The notes: generated by a model from the sequence alone, not told the origin. Counted from the stretch's first letter, positions 43,991 through 53,527 are shown. The stretch: DNA of 64,000 nt from Blastocatellia bacterium (GCA_035573895.1 DATLZR010000009.1:33983-97982), one strand, 5' to 3'. Made by a program: numbers and translations.

Positions 43991-45587
43991 CCTTCTCCCT
44001 CCCCGCGGAGGACATCTCCCCGGTCAGTGACGCCGGCTCCGGGGGCAAAAGCGCTGGCAGCCAGATGGAAAATCGCGTTCCTTTTCCGACAGCGCTTTCA
44101 CAGGTGATCTCACCCCCATGAGCCTCGATGAGCTTCTTGCTCACGGCAAGACCCAGGCCGACCCCTTTCGGTTTGGTGGTGAACAAAGGCTGGAACAAAC
44201 GGGCCCTTTGTTCCTCCGTCATCCCGCAGCCCGTATCGGTGACGGTGATCTCGATCCGCTCGCCTCTGCTTCTCACCGCCACCTCAAGGTAACCGCCACC
44301 GGGCATCGCCTGGACAGCATTAGCAATCAGGTTCAAGAGCACTTGATTGATCTGGGTTGAATCCGCCATGGCCCGTACCGGTTCCTCCCCCAAACTAACC
44401 CTGAGCGCGACCGTCGAAGGAATCACCGATGATTCAATTGCCTCCTGAACCACATCCCGAAGGTCCACCTCCTCGCACATTGGCTCGCGTGTGCGGGCAA
44501 AATCGAGCAGATTGGTGATGATCCGGTTAGCAGCGGCAATCTGGTGCGCAAGGATGGCCAGGTGTTGAGCAACTTCTCCGCCGGCGCTGAGGACTCTCTT
44601 CAAAACGTAAACCGACGTCGCCATCGTGCTCAGCGGATTCCGAAGCTCGTGGCCAAGGGCACCGGCAAGGGTTCCTAAGACGGCAAGCTTCTCTCGCCGG
44701 ACAAGCTCCTCGTGCGCGGCTCGGAGTTCTTCCGTGCGTTGCTCAACGAGCGCTTCGAGTTTAGTGTTCATTGCCTCAAGAGCCGCCAGGGACTCCTGAA
44801 GTTGTTTTTGCTTCTGGGCCAGGGATTGAGCCATTCGATCGAAGGCTCGTGCCAGTTCACCGAATTCATCCTCGGGATAATCGCCCGTGCTCGCCATGAC
44901 GTGGCCCTGCTCGAGAGCACGAATCGCCATGAGGAGCCGTCGGATGCGGAGACCCAGAAGGTGAGGAACTCCGGCCGTGATCCCCGCAATGAGCAGGAGA
45001 GTCACAACAAGCATCACAAAGAGGAACCGATCAGCTAGCCTGGTTAACTCCCGGATGAACGAGAAAAGCCGCTGCCGTTGGCTCTGACTATATTCCATCA
45101 ACTGAACGTGCGCTTGCTTCATCTCGGCCAGGGGGCGCAAAATGTCATCACGGGTCGTCGTTGGCGGATTCTCCCACCGAAAGCCGGATGCCCGATACGT
45201 CGCCATCACTGCCGAGAACCACCGATCGGACTGTTCTCGCGCCGTGCGGAGCAGAGTGCGAGCCCGGCTATCAGGCGGCTGCTCTTGTTCGGCGGCGCGA
45301 TAGAGAGTCTGCAACCGTTCATGCAGCGCCGCCATCTCGCGCTCCCATTCGGGGGTCTGCCGCGCGGGCACGTCCCGTGCTTTCTCTTCAAGCTGAGAGG
45401 TCAGATGACGAATCTCATTTAAGGCAACATCGAAGCGGCTCAGCCCTCCCGCCAGGACTTCATAGCTTTGAATAAGCTCCCGTCGGATGACCCATTCAAT
45501 GCCTCCGATGACCAGCACCAGCATGTAGACGAGTAACGAGCCGAAGAATACCTGACGCCCAATCTTTGTAAAAAACGGTCGCCTCAT
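43962..45587 (-). CDS. Membrane sensor histidine kinase with HAMP domain
   Basis: The 541-residue kinase has a first membrane helix near 14-30, an extracytoplasmic helical sensor region of about 150 residues, a second helix near 190-212, a HAMP domain, a coiled coil, HisKA (GALGHELRNPLS, phospho-His) and HATPase (NLIANAVQAMPGG, DTGCGM, GVGLGLAVSKKL). GGGGTGA precedes the ATG at 45587. It heads the operon of three response regulators. Confidence 0.93.
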   Translation of the reverse strand: MRRPFFTKIGRQVFFGSLLVYMLVLVIGGIEWVIRRELIQSYEVLAGGLSRFDVALNEIRHLTSQLEEKARDVPARQTPEWEREMAALHERLQTLYRAAEQEQPPDSRARTLLRTAREQSDRWFSAVMATYRASGFRWENPPTTTRDDILRPLAEMKQAHVQLMEYSQSQRQRLFSFIRELTRLADRFLFVMLVVTLLLIAGITAGVPHLLGLRIRRLLMAIRALEQGHVMASTGDYPEDEFGELARAFDRMAQSLAQKQKQLQESLAALEAMNTKLEALVEQRTEELRAAHEELVRREKLAVLGTLAGALGHELRNPLSTMATSVYVLKRVLSAGGEVAQHLAILAHQIAAANRIITNLLDFARTREPMCEEVDLRDVVQEAIESSVIPSTVALRVSLGEEPVRAMADSTQINQVLLNLIANAVQAMPGGGYLEVAVRSRGERIEITVTDTGCGMTEEQRARLFQPLFTTKPKGVGLGLAVSKKLIEAHGGEITCESAVGKGTRFSIWLPALLPPEPASLTGEMSSAGREKDAQELLLVG

Positions 45588-45753
45588 CGTCACCCCAATG
45601 CCAAGAATCATCTCCCATGCAACACAAGTTCCACACATGGGCGCTTCATGACTACCAACGGGAAAGGTCCTAGAACCATTTGAAGAGACGGGGATTAGGA
45701 GTCAGGATGAGCATTCACCGGAAAACTCTCCGCTGAACTTTCGGGAAATAGAG

Positions 45754-45769
45754 GTTTCATCATTGAAAC
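45754..45769. promoter_or_regulatory. Tight dyad upstream of the kinase operon
   Basis: GTTTCATCATTGAAAC is a perfect 6-4-6 dyad about 170 nt before the kinase start. It could be an operator or an RNA hairpin; nothing decides between them. Confidence 0.3.
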
Positions 45770-45958
45770 ACCTTTGAGCACCGCCCCTGAGACTAACTCT
45801 TTCCGTTACATGGAATTACCCTCGATTTTTCACGCCTGCAACAATTCTACTGATCCGTGCAATGGTAGGACACGCTCTCCGCAAATCAATGTCCTGGGCG
45901 CCTTTGTCAAATCTGGAGCTAAAGAGTCAACCGGGACAATCGCCCGGTCCGCTCATGT

Positions 45959-47205
45959 TTACTTTTGCAAAATCAGGGGGATAGGATTTGTCGCAGGAAC
46001 CGATTCCTTTTTCGATGCATCAATGGCCCAGACGCTCGCCGTATCCACGACGAGATCGTTCGGACCGCCGTAGAATTGATCCAGTGCCCCATCAAGGGCG
46101 ATGCTGGAGATGCTCTTCAGATTGACCTCATCCGCATCCGGCTCATAGTTTGCGGAGATGCGAGCGTACGCCACGTACACAGGAATCGGTTGCCCTTCAT
46201 GGAGCTGGGCGAGAAAGGCTTGCTTGCCCGTTGCCGTCGGATTTTGCGCCTGGAGTCCGGGAATCTCACCAAACGCTGTGCTAACACAAACCGGTGCCAG
46301 GACCGCTCAGCCGCCCACGTAAACCCGTCCGATCTGCAAAAACAAAGTTCACTATCCAATCGGCTGCTCGAATCCAGCAGGCAGGGTTCGCCAGATTCGT
46401 CCTGGCATTCGGGTTTCCCCCGAAGACGACCCGCCGGACGGCATCATCATGACTGAGTGAGTATTTCGACGAACACTCGCGCCACAAGTCCCCCTCAACT
46501 GTGCGCAATCATGTCGAGTCGGCCTCCGGTACGCCAGCGAGGTTCGAGAAGTTCCCACAGCATCCCCGCATTCTCTTAGTCTTCGACAGCGTCCAGTGAC
46601 CGAAGCCGACCACCGCCCGATACGTCGTATAAGCCCAGCGGAAGAAATTCTGTCCCAGGGCCCGGACCACCGATTCGGTCTTGCAGAACGTGCCGTGGAC
46701 AAGGAGCAGCAACCGATCTTTCGCTGGGCTGGGCAGTCGCGTCCAGGGTCTCTGTTGGTCGAAAGCCTCCAGTCTTCCCTCAGGACTGATCATCCCCAGT
46801 CGTTCTGCAGGGACAACATCCCGGTCGTATGGCTCGACGAGCTGAAGCAGAAGCCTTTTCTTTTCTTCGCCACTGATTTTGTCAACGGTCCAGCGGGCAA
46901 CAACACGAGGGTAATCCCAGAACACGCGTTCTCCCGCGAGAAGGGTGCGAACGCGGTCGCGCTGCATCGTTTGGCTCAGAGGTGAGAGCGGCAGGATCTT
47001 TCCGCCGGCGATCCACTTTGACCCAGTAACGGATGCCGTTGGGCTCTATCAGCCGCAACTTCACCTGATTGGATGATAGGAGTCGCCCTCCGCGTGTTGG
47101 CATCGAAGGGAGAAGCTCCATTGTCGGACCGATCGCCAGCTCAACAATTTGCGCGGTAGTGGCCCTGGGACGCCGGCTGGAGGAGTGTGAACGAGGGAGC
47201 AACAA
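45959..47205 (-). pseudogene. Decayed alpha/beta-hydrolase (lipase-like) gene beside CHAT
   Basis: Reading from 47205 downward, homologous pieces appear in successive frames. Piece one ends near 46966 (IEPNGIRYWVKVD). Piece two runs to about 46600 with LLLLVHGTF and GFGHWTLSKT. Piece three, 46580 to 46455, reads ENAGMLWELLEPRWRTGG then MIAHS. Piece four contains FGGNPNARTNLANP. Piece five ends YGGPNDLVVDTASVW. At 46497-46495 a TGA replaces the Arg expected in AHSRGG, right after the nucleophile serine. At least four frame changes and further stops show loss of function. Intact relatives look like DUF7379-type hydrolases that accompany CHAT genes. Confidence 0.8.
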
Positions 47206-47217
47206 CGGCCGGTCCTT

Positions 47218-49968
47218 CTACTCGGCCGTCGCTTCTTTTTCTCCTGCGGCGTGAGGCGTCCACAGCGACTCCAGCAATCGGGGTGTGGGGTCTCCGTAGA
47301 GCACGAGACTCGCCCAGCTTGCCACCGCCCGGGGCGGCGATGTCCACCGGAGCCTCGCCCGAAGGCGCGCCCGACCAAGCGCCTCGCCGAGACTCAGTCG
47401 GTCGAAGATCAACCCTCGATAGAAATCAATCGCCACGTGCGTCGCAACTTCATCGTCCAGCTTCCAGAGCGGAGCGATATAAGCCGCCACCCCCTGATTG
47501 ATGAACGCCGTTGCTAGGCCGAAGACCTCACCCTGATACCGGGCTACAATCCGTCCTGCTTCTTGAGCCGCTTCGCATGCACTGGCGAACACGAGCCAGG
47601 GTGGCGATGCCGTCCACGCCAGCGTATTGCGAATCTCTCGCGCCCGTATCACCCCATCGCTCAAAAGCCACGCGCTCGCTTCGGGGTCCCTCCCGTCAAA
47701 TCGGGCGTGACCGGCATAGTGAACGATGTCGTAACGCCCCCGCCGGAGCAGGCGACGAAAATCATTCCCCGTCAGCCTCCGGCCAATCACTCGCGTCACC
47801 CGAACCGGTGGAATGCCCGCCAGCTCATCGTTCAAGCGCTCGAACGCCTCCGCGACCAGATGCGCCTCGTGCTCGGCTCCTGGCAAAGACGACGGCACAA
47901 ACCCGAATCTTTTCTCCCACCGCGTCTGGAACTCGGGCGCCAGCGGGGGATTGCCGATGACGAGCACCTCGATCGGGCCCGGCCGGCGACGCGTGATCCG
48001 CCGGGCTCGCGACGCCTCCATGAAAACCTGCCGTCCGACGGCATACCGCTCGCAGATCAACCCTCGACCATCCGACATCAACTCCCACGGATACCGCATC
48101 AGCTCCCGAGGAATTTGCAATCGGAGATGTGGGAACTCCCCCTCGTTGATTGCTTCTTTGCGTTCGGCCTCCAGCCGATCTGCGAGATCTTGCAGAACGT
48201 CCTCGCCGAGCGTCCGGCCGAGCGACTCCAGATCATCCAGCACGTTCGGATTCTCATCCACGGTGGCAAGAAGTTGTTCCAGGGTGTTGACCGTTTCATC
48301 GAGCGCAGGCCGATAAATGCGGCTTTCATGCTCAGCCACAACGGCCCCTGCCACTGTGGATTCCAGCCGAAGTCGAAACATCTGCCGATCGGCGTCGGCT
48401 TCGTTCACTTGAGTATCCACAGACAGCGTCAGCGCCCGGTGCGGTCCGAGCGACTGAAATTGTCGCTTCAATCCCTCCAGCACGGAGTCCGGACTGAGCA
48501 ATCGTTGCATCAATGCCTCACGCGCCGGTCCGGTCGCATCGGCGAGCATCGAACTGACGAGCCGCCACAGGACGTGCGGTTTCTCCTGAATGAGCTGAAG
48601 AGCGCCGATGAATGCCGCCCAGTGAACCTGCCGCGAAAAATTCAAATCGAGATAGTTCGAGTGGGCGAGATGAAAGCGCGGTCCGGTTTCGGCCTCGATT
48701 TCCTCGGGCGGCCGCAGGGGTGGAAAAACAATCGAAAGTCCTCGATCCGACCGAGGCCAGGCAGCGATCAGCACAGAACGATTCGAAGGAGTCCCTCGCG
48801 TGAACATGGTGAGAGACTTCTCCGCCAGCGCCGCCAACTGTCCCGCCCGCTCCCGCTGACCGTAGTCGCGGGGAGCCTCGGTCAATTTCCTGTGAAGCTC
48901 GCGCGAGAGGCTTTCGAGCAGCTCCAGCACGTCTACTGCCGGAAGACGGTCGCCGAGCCTCCAGGCATGGTGCATTCTTTCTTTGGGGCTCACGGCGTGG
49001 ATCCACTCAAGCGACAACGCCGCTCGACGACACGCATCCAGCACATGCCAGTCGCCCAGACTCTGCAACAGCGCCATCGTGAGCGCGTCGAAGCCACGGG
49101 CAAAATTGGCGAGAGCCATCAGGTCTATGGCAGCCACCCGAACATCTCCTTCAGGGTAGCTTTGGGCATAACGATCTGCCACCATCTGGATGATAAGTTT
49201 CGCCAGATCGTGAACTGTGGTCGGAGTCCGCGCGAGGCATTTCTGCCACCCTGTCAGGATATGCCGATAGGGCCAGCCGTCATCGGGGACAAATCGCTGC
49301 GATGCAACCAGCACTCGGGCCAGACCTTCCATCTGATAGGCAATCTCGACGAACGCACTCGCCCCCATATCCAATCCCACGAGATCAATGGGACGATTGA
49401 GCGACGTGACGACCTCATCGAGAATGGTCCGCAGTTCCCATGCCTCCAGCGCATCATTGCTCGTTTTGTCGTGGCAGATGGAGAAAAGGTGTCGTTCGAC
49501 CCAGGTCGCAAGCTCCGATTCCTTACGATTCCATCCTCGACCGGGGAGATTTTCCAGGAGGTAATACGGATTGATCCCCGGGCTACCGAAGACCACGGCG
49601 ATATGATCAGCGGGCGCGTGCTCGATCCCCCAGAGCAAGAAATCCACGGCCACTTTCGGCTCACCGGTATTGATCCGACCGAGGTGCATCGTGGGCTCCG
49701 GGCACTGTCGCCGCCCCTCGGGCAGGAGATACCGTCGCGCTCCATCAGGGCGGTCATGTTGCACGACGACGTGGACATCGGGCGAGCTGCCGACGCGGCA
49801 AATCTCCTCACAATCATCCTCGATGTCTGCCGCAAGATGATTGTCTCCGCACAGGTAGAAGAAAAAGGCCCACTGTTTGCGTGCTGCCGTGACGGGACCT
49901 CTCCGTCGCACGCTAACAGCGGAGCGCGGCGTCAAGAGCCTCTGCTGCGATCTTTTACGGCGACGCAT
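47218..49968 (-). CDS. CHAT-domain protein with inactive clostripain-like N-terminal domain
   Basis: The 916-residue protein has two caspase-clan domains. Residues ~32-250 align with clostripain (C11) peptidases (WAFFFYLCGDNHL, ADHIAVVF, DDGWPYRHIL), but the catalytic His is replaced at GSP (Ser129) and the catalytic Cys motif DACLM reads DMGAS (Gly202). The middle is helical, with FPHLRLQIPRELMRYPWELM before the CHAT domain (about 600-905). That domain keeps His754 in HYAGHA and Cys798 in FASACEAA, so it should be proteolytic. GGAG precedes the ATG. It follows the caspase gene by 108 nt. CHAT proteases include separase-like and CRISPR-associated Craspase enzymes. Confidence 0.88.
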   Translation of the reverse strand: MRRRKRSQQRLLTPRSAVSVRRRGPVTAARKQWAFFFYLCGDNHLAADIEDDCEEICRVGSSPDVHVVVQHDRPDGARRYLLPEGRRQCPEPTMHLGRINTGEPKVAVDFLLWGIEHAPADHIAVVFGSPGINPYYLLENLPGRGWNRKESELATWVERHLFSICHDKTSNDALEAWELRTILDEVVTSLNRPIDLVGLDMGASAFVEIAYQMEGLARVLVASQRFVPDDGWPYRHILTGWQKCLARTPTTVHDLAKLIIQMVADRYAQSYPEGDVRVAAIDLMALANFARGFDALTMALLQSLGDWHVLDACRRAALSLEWIHAVSPKERMHHAWRLGDRLPAVDVLELLESLSRELHRKLTEAPRDYGQRERAGQLAALAEKSLTMFTRGTPSNRSVLIAAWPRSDRGLSIVFPPLRPPEEIEAETGPRFHLAHSNYLDLNFSRQVHWAAFIGALQLIQEKPHVLWRLVSSMLADATGPAREALMQRLLSPDSVLEGLKRQFQSLGPHRALTLSVDTQVNEADADRQMFRLRLESTVAGAVVAEHESRIYRPALDETVNTLEQLLATVDENPNVLDDLESLGRTLGEDVLQDLADRLEAERKEAINEGEFPHLRLQIPRELMRYPWELMSDGRGLICERYAVGRQVFMEASRARRITRRRPGPIEVLVIGNPPLAPEFQTRWEKRFGFVPSSLPGAEHEAHLVAEAFERLNDELAGIPPVRVTRVIGRRLTGNDFRRLLRRGRYDIVHYAGHARFDGRDPEASAWLLSDGVIRAREIRNTLAWTASPPWLVFASACEAAQEAGRIVARYQGEVFGLATAFINQGVAAYIAPLWKLDDEVATHVAIDFYRGLIFDRLSLGEALGRARLRARLRWTSPPRAVASWASLVLYGDPTPRLLESLWTPHAAGEKEATAE

Positions 49969-50076
49969 GCGATCTCCAGTCTACCCCCGGGAGGCAGGAA
50001 CGTAAGGCAATCCCCCTCTGCGAATGAACCATCGCGGGCTCGAACAGTCCACGCCTGGGCCGATAATCCGCGCCAC

Positions 50077-50922
50077 TTACTCGAGCGGCGACAAAAATGG
50101 CCGATCTAAAACCTGTTTGCGACCTTCGAGCTGGGGAACCTGGGAGAATTTTCCTTGCCGGAGCAACTCGATGGTGCGCGCGTGAAGTTCACGGTAGGTC
50201 AGTTGACCTTTCTTCTCCTTGATGGCGGCCACCAGGTGATAGGTCAATGCCCCGTTGAAGCTTCCCCCGATGTAAGCGTCCGCCGACGTCTGCGTATCTC
50301 GACAGCCGGAGATGAGAATCTCAGGGATGTCAACGAAGACGACATCCTGGCTTCTCCGCGCCCGGCGCAGGAGGTCCCGCCGTCCGCCTCGCACAACCCC
50401 GCTCAGACGACGACCTGACTCTACAGCAACGAGATCCCAGGGGCTGGGAAGGAACCGCTCTTTCGAAGGAACATCCGGCGGCTCAATCGCTCGCGTGATC
50501 GTTCCCGAATGGCAGCAGTCCATGATCACGGTCAGGTTCACGCCCGCAGGCAGTCCGTCAAAGGTCCGCCGGAGCCAGTCATCCGTCAAGGGGTCTTTCC
50601 AATCAAGATCGGTCGGACAGAGGATCTCATCCCGACGATCGGCTTCATCGCCGTCGTTATCGGGCACATTCGAGCCGTGCCCGGAGTAATGCAAGAGCAG
50701 CACATCGCCCCGGCGGGCTCGACGCACGAGCTTCTCGATCTCGCGCTGGATTCGCTTCTTGGTCGCGTCGAAATCGGTCACGATCGTGATGTCCTTGTCG
50801 GCAAAGCCATAATACCGGGTCAGTGCTCCCTTGATGTTTTTGACATCGTTGACGCAGCCACGCAAATCTGCGCCCGGAATCCGATACCGGTTGATCCCGA
50901 TCAACAAGGCCCGTTTCGCCAT
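50077..50922 (-). CDS. Caspase-family (metacaspase-like) cysteine peptidase
   Basis: The 281-residue protein begins MAKRALLIGINRYRIPG with GGAGGTG just before the ATG at 50922. The catalytic His82 lies in LHYSGHGS and Cys137 in MDCCHSG, with acidic DNDGDEADRRDE between them, as in type I metacaspases that prefer Arg/Lys at P1. There is no signal peptide or extra domain. It starts the operon caspase - CHAT - dead lipase. It may cleave or activate the CHAT partner, which is inference. Confidence 0.92.
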   Translation of the reverse strand: MAKRALLIGINRYRIPGADLRGCVNDVKNIKGALTRYYGFADKDITIVTDFDATKKRIQREIEKLVRRARRGDVLLLHYSGHGSNVPDNDGDEADRRDEILCPTDLDWKDPLTDDWLRRTFDGLPAGVNLTVIMDCCHSGTITRAIEPPDVPSKERFLPSPWDLVAVESGRRLSGVVRGGRRDLLRRARRSQDVVFVDIPEILISGCRDTQTSADAYIGGSFNGALTYHLVAAIKEKKGQLTYRELHARTIELLRQGKFSQVPQLEGRKQVLDRPFLSPLE

Positions 50923-50937
50923 AACACCTCCAAAATT

Positions 50938-50990
50938 CTCCACGGATGGGTTAACGCGGATCGTCTGATTATCCGCGTCCATCTGTAGCG
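50938..50990 (-). repeat. Leader repeat copy 2, with stem-loop, upstream of caspase gene
   Basis: Contains CGCGGAT and ATCCGCG, a perfect 7-bp stem with a 9-nt loop, flanked by CACGGATGG and the inverted CCATCTGTAG. On the minus strand it ends ATCCGTGG, then GAATTTTGGAGG and the ATG. It belongs to the family at 6206, 53541 and 57089. Confidence 0.5.
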
Positions 50991-51019
50991 AGACTTTTCG
51001 CAGGTGAGTGGCTCGTCCG

Positions 51020-51790
51020 TCACTCTCGGTCACCCTGAGGGTGCGGGCGAAGATAAATGAAAAACTCTTTGTTCCCGTCGCCGCCGAGGATAGGGGATTC
51101 CATAGTGCCGAGGCAAATCAGATGGAGGTCATCTTCGGCAAAGGCGCGAATCTCGCCGACGACGCGGTCATGTGTAGCAGGACTGCGGACAATCCCTCCG
51201 GGGGAGATTTCGTGACGGCCCGCCTCGAACTGCGGCTTGATCAGGGCAATAATGGCTCCTGTTGGGGCCAGAAGGGGAACCACTGCCGGAAGAATTTTCT
51301 TCAGGGAGATGAACGAGACATCAATCGTGATGAGGTCGAACCGCACGGGAAAATCCTCGGGCTTGAGGTAGCGGGCATTGAGGCCCTCGCGGACGACGAC
51401 GCGAGGGTCCCGTCGCAGTCGCCAGTCAAGTTGATAGCGCCCGACATCCACGGCGTAGACGGCTGCCGCTCCGTGTTGCAACAGACAGTCGGTGAAGCCG
51501 CCGGTTCCGGCCCCGACATCGAGGCACGTCAGTCCTCGCACATCCAGACCGAACGTCCGGAGCGCCGCTTCGAGTTTCATCCCACCCCGGCTCACGTAGG
51601 GATGCAGACGACCTTTGATCTCGACGCGTGCGTCCTGCGCGACCAGCTTCCCCGGTTTATCCACAACGAGATCATCTACCAGGACGTGACCAGCAAGGAT
51701 GAGAGCCTGGGCTTTGGCTCGGGACTCGACCAGTCCTTCTCGAACGAGCCGCTGGTCTATTCGCTCTTTTGTCCTCTTCGGCGTGACCAC
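51020..51790 (-). CDS. tlyA: TlyA-family rRNA methyltransferase / hemolysin homologue
   Basis: The 256-residue protein has an N-terminal S4 RNA-binding domain (RIDQRLVREGLVESRAKAQA) and an FtsJ-like Rossmann methyltransferase domain with LDVGAGTGGFTDCLL and the catalytic region KPQFEAG. It 2'-O-methylates rRNA. The GTG at 51790 is chosen because TATATT ends 7 nt before it; a TTG two codons earlier is less likely. It runs towards the caspase gene, 97 nt away. Confidence 0.93.
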   Translation of the reverse strand: MVTPKRTKERIDQRLVREGLVESRAKAQALILAGHVLVDDLVVDKPGKLVAQDARVEIKGRLHPYVSRGGMKLEAALRTFGLDVRGLTCLDVGAGTGGFTDCLLQHGAAAVYAVDVGRYQLDWRLRRDPRVVVREGLNARYLKPEDFPVRFDLITIDVSFISLKKILPAVVPLLAPTGAIIALIKPQFEAGRHEISPGGIVRSPATHDRVVGEIRAFAEDDLHLICLGTMESPILGGDGNKEFFIYLRPHPQGDRE

Positions 51791-51797
51791 CGCCAAA

Positions 51798-51803
51798 AAT
51801 ATA
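51798..51803 (-). promoter_or_regulatory. -10 box (TATATT) for leaderless tlyA
   Basis: Minus-strand TATATT lies 7 nt before the GTG start. A TTGACC occurs 24 nt upstream, which is too far for a normal -35. Confidence 0.4.
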
Positions 51804-51904
51804 GCCCAGACGCTAGACCCCGCGCATGGTCAAAGAGTCTCACTCCACGGCGGCTTCCTCCTCTCGCGGAGGAGGAGAAAACTCGCCGGGCTTCACTCCC
51901 CCTG

Positions 51905-53527
51905 TCAGTGGGGCCTTTGTCCCGGCGGGCTTCCATCCACCTTCAAGCGATGATCGAGATTGGCAATGCGCCAGCCGGTGGCAAAGATCAACCGCGTGAT
52001 ACGCGTCATCTTTTGAAAGTCGAGCTTCTCCACGTCATCGGTGGGCCGATGGTAATCCTCATGCAATCCCGTGAAGTAGAAGATCACCGGGATACCATTT
52101 CGGGCATAGTTGTAGTGATCGCTGCGATAATAGAGCCGTTCGGGATGATCCTCACGATTATAGCGGTAATCGAAGACCATCTTCTCGGTGTCCTGATTCG
52201 TCTGTTCGCTCAATTCATGCAGTTCGCGACTCAGTTTATCGGAGCCGATGAGATAAAGCGTGTTGGCGTCGCTCAGTTCCCGATTGGCCGGATTCGTATC
52301 CTGGGGAGACCGGCTGCGACCGATCATATCAATGTTCAAATTGGCGACGATGGCGGTCAGAGGTACCGTTGGGTGCATCACGAAATATCGTGATCCCAGC
52401 AGGCCAACTTCCTCGGCCGTGTGAAAGATGATGAGGATCGAGCGTTTCGGACGTTCGCCGATGGTGAATGCCTGCGCAATCTCCAGGACGGCGGATGTCC
52501 CCGAACCGTCATCATCCGCTCCGTTGTATATTTGGCCGTTACGCGTTTGAACATGATCGTAATGGGCGCTGATGACCACGTATTCGTTCCGCCGCTGGGG
52601 ATCGGAGCCGTCGAGAATCCCGATGACGTTTTGCGTCTCGTAGCGCTGGTTCTCAAAGGCCACGTCCAGCCGGGCCATGAGGCCGAGGGATTTCGGCTCG
52701 GGTAACGAGTCCGATGAACTTAACGCCTCCGGCGATATCCCAGCCGCCGCACAAAGTTCGGCGGCGAGCTCGGGTCCGGCGAAAACGATTACAATCGGGC
52801 TTGAGGGTGTCGGATCATCGCTGGCAAGCGAAACTTGTTCTGCCACCCCGGAGCCCCCAAAACGAGGCAGAGGACCCTCTTGAGGACTACGCAGAAGAAT
52901 AATCGCCTGCGCCCCCCGCGCAGCAGCGGTAGCAACTTTTTGATTCCAGGGATAGTTTCGAGAGGTCAGCGGCGCACCGTCTCGCGTCACAGCAGGGACG
53001 GTGCTGAATGTGGCGACGACGATCTTCCCCTTCACATCCATCTTGGCATAGTCGTCATAGTTGACCTCGGGCAGGCTCACCCCGTGCCGCACGAAGACCA
53101 TTTCACCGTCCAGAGTCCGAGTCCCGCGCGCACCGAACAAAATGAAATCCCTTCCATAGGAAAACGTTTTCTTGCCCGCGGGTCCTGTGATCTCAAGGCG
53201 GGTTCGATCGGGGACGAGCCGCCTCACGCTAATGTCGAATTTCTGGAAGAACGATCCGTCGGCGGCGCCGCCGCGATAGCCGTACCTTCGGAGCTGCGAT
53301 GCCAGATAGCGCGCCGCGATATGATTGGATGAGCTGGCGACATAACGCCCTCCCAATTCATCCGATGCAAGAAATTCAACGTGAGCCCGGAGTTCTTCCG
53401 GGGTAATGCTCTCGAGCGCTGCTGCCGACGGCAGGGGGCGCGTTGATGAGTCTCCCCACCCCCGGGCAACCACGGGGAGAAGAACCAGTGCTACCACCAG
53501 CGATTTCTTCACTGCTCGATGTTTCAT
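51905..53527 (-). CDS. Secreted M28 aminopeptidase with PA domain
   Basis: The 540-residue protein has a signal peptide (about 1-24), a protease-associated insert, and the M28 zinc site: SAHYDH, NGADDDGSGT, HTAEEVGLLGS, NIDMIG and the late His in HRPTDD. It releases N-terminal residues from peptides outside the inner membrane. GGAGG lies 6 nt before the ATG at 53527; the longer frame to 53620 passes through the leader repeat. Confidence 0.93.
   Translation of the reverse strand: MKHRAVKKSLVVALVLLPVVARGWGDSSTRPLPSAAALESITPEELRAHVEFLASDELGGRYVASSSNHIAARYLASQLRRYGYRGGAADGSFFQKFDISVRRLVPDRTRLEITGPAGKKTFSYGRDFILFGARGTRTLDGEMVFVRHGVSLPEVNYDDYAKMDVKGKIVVATFSTVPAVTRDGAPLTSRNYPWNQKVATAAARGAQAIILLRSPQEGPLPRFGGSGVAEQVSLASDDPTPSSPIVIVFAGPELAAELCAAAGISPEALSSSDSLPEPKSLGLMARLDVAFENQRYETQNVIGILDGSDPQRRNEYVVISAHYDHVQTRNGQIYNGADDDGSGTSAVLEIAQAFTIGERPKRSILIIFHTAEEVGLLGSRYFVMHPTVPLTAIVANLNIDMIGRSRSPQDTNPANRELSDANTLYLIGSDKLSRELHELSEQTNQDTEKMVFDYRYNREDHPERLYYRSDHYNYARNGIPVIFYFTGLHEDYHRPTDDVEKLDFQKMTRITRLIFATGWRIANLDHRLKVDGSPPGQRPH

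Noticed and set aside
47563..50109. An 848-codon open frame on the plus strand opposite the CHAT gene
   Set aside because: It is the antisense shadow of a GC-rich gene; its product has no domain-like composition, while the minus strand shows two clear domains.
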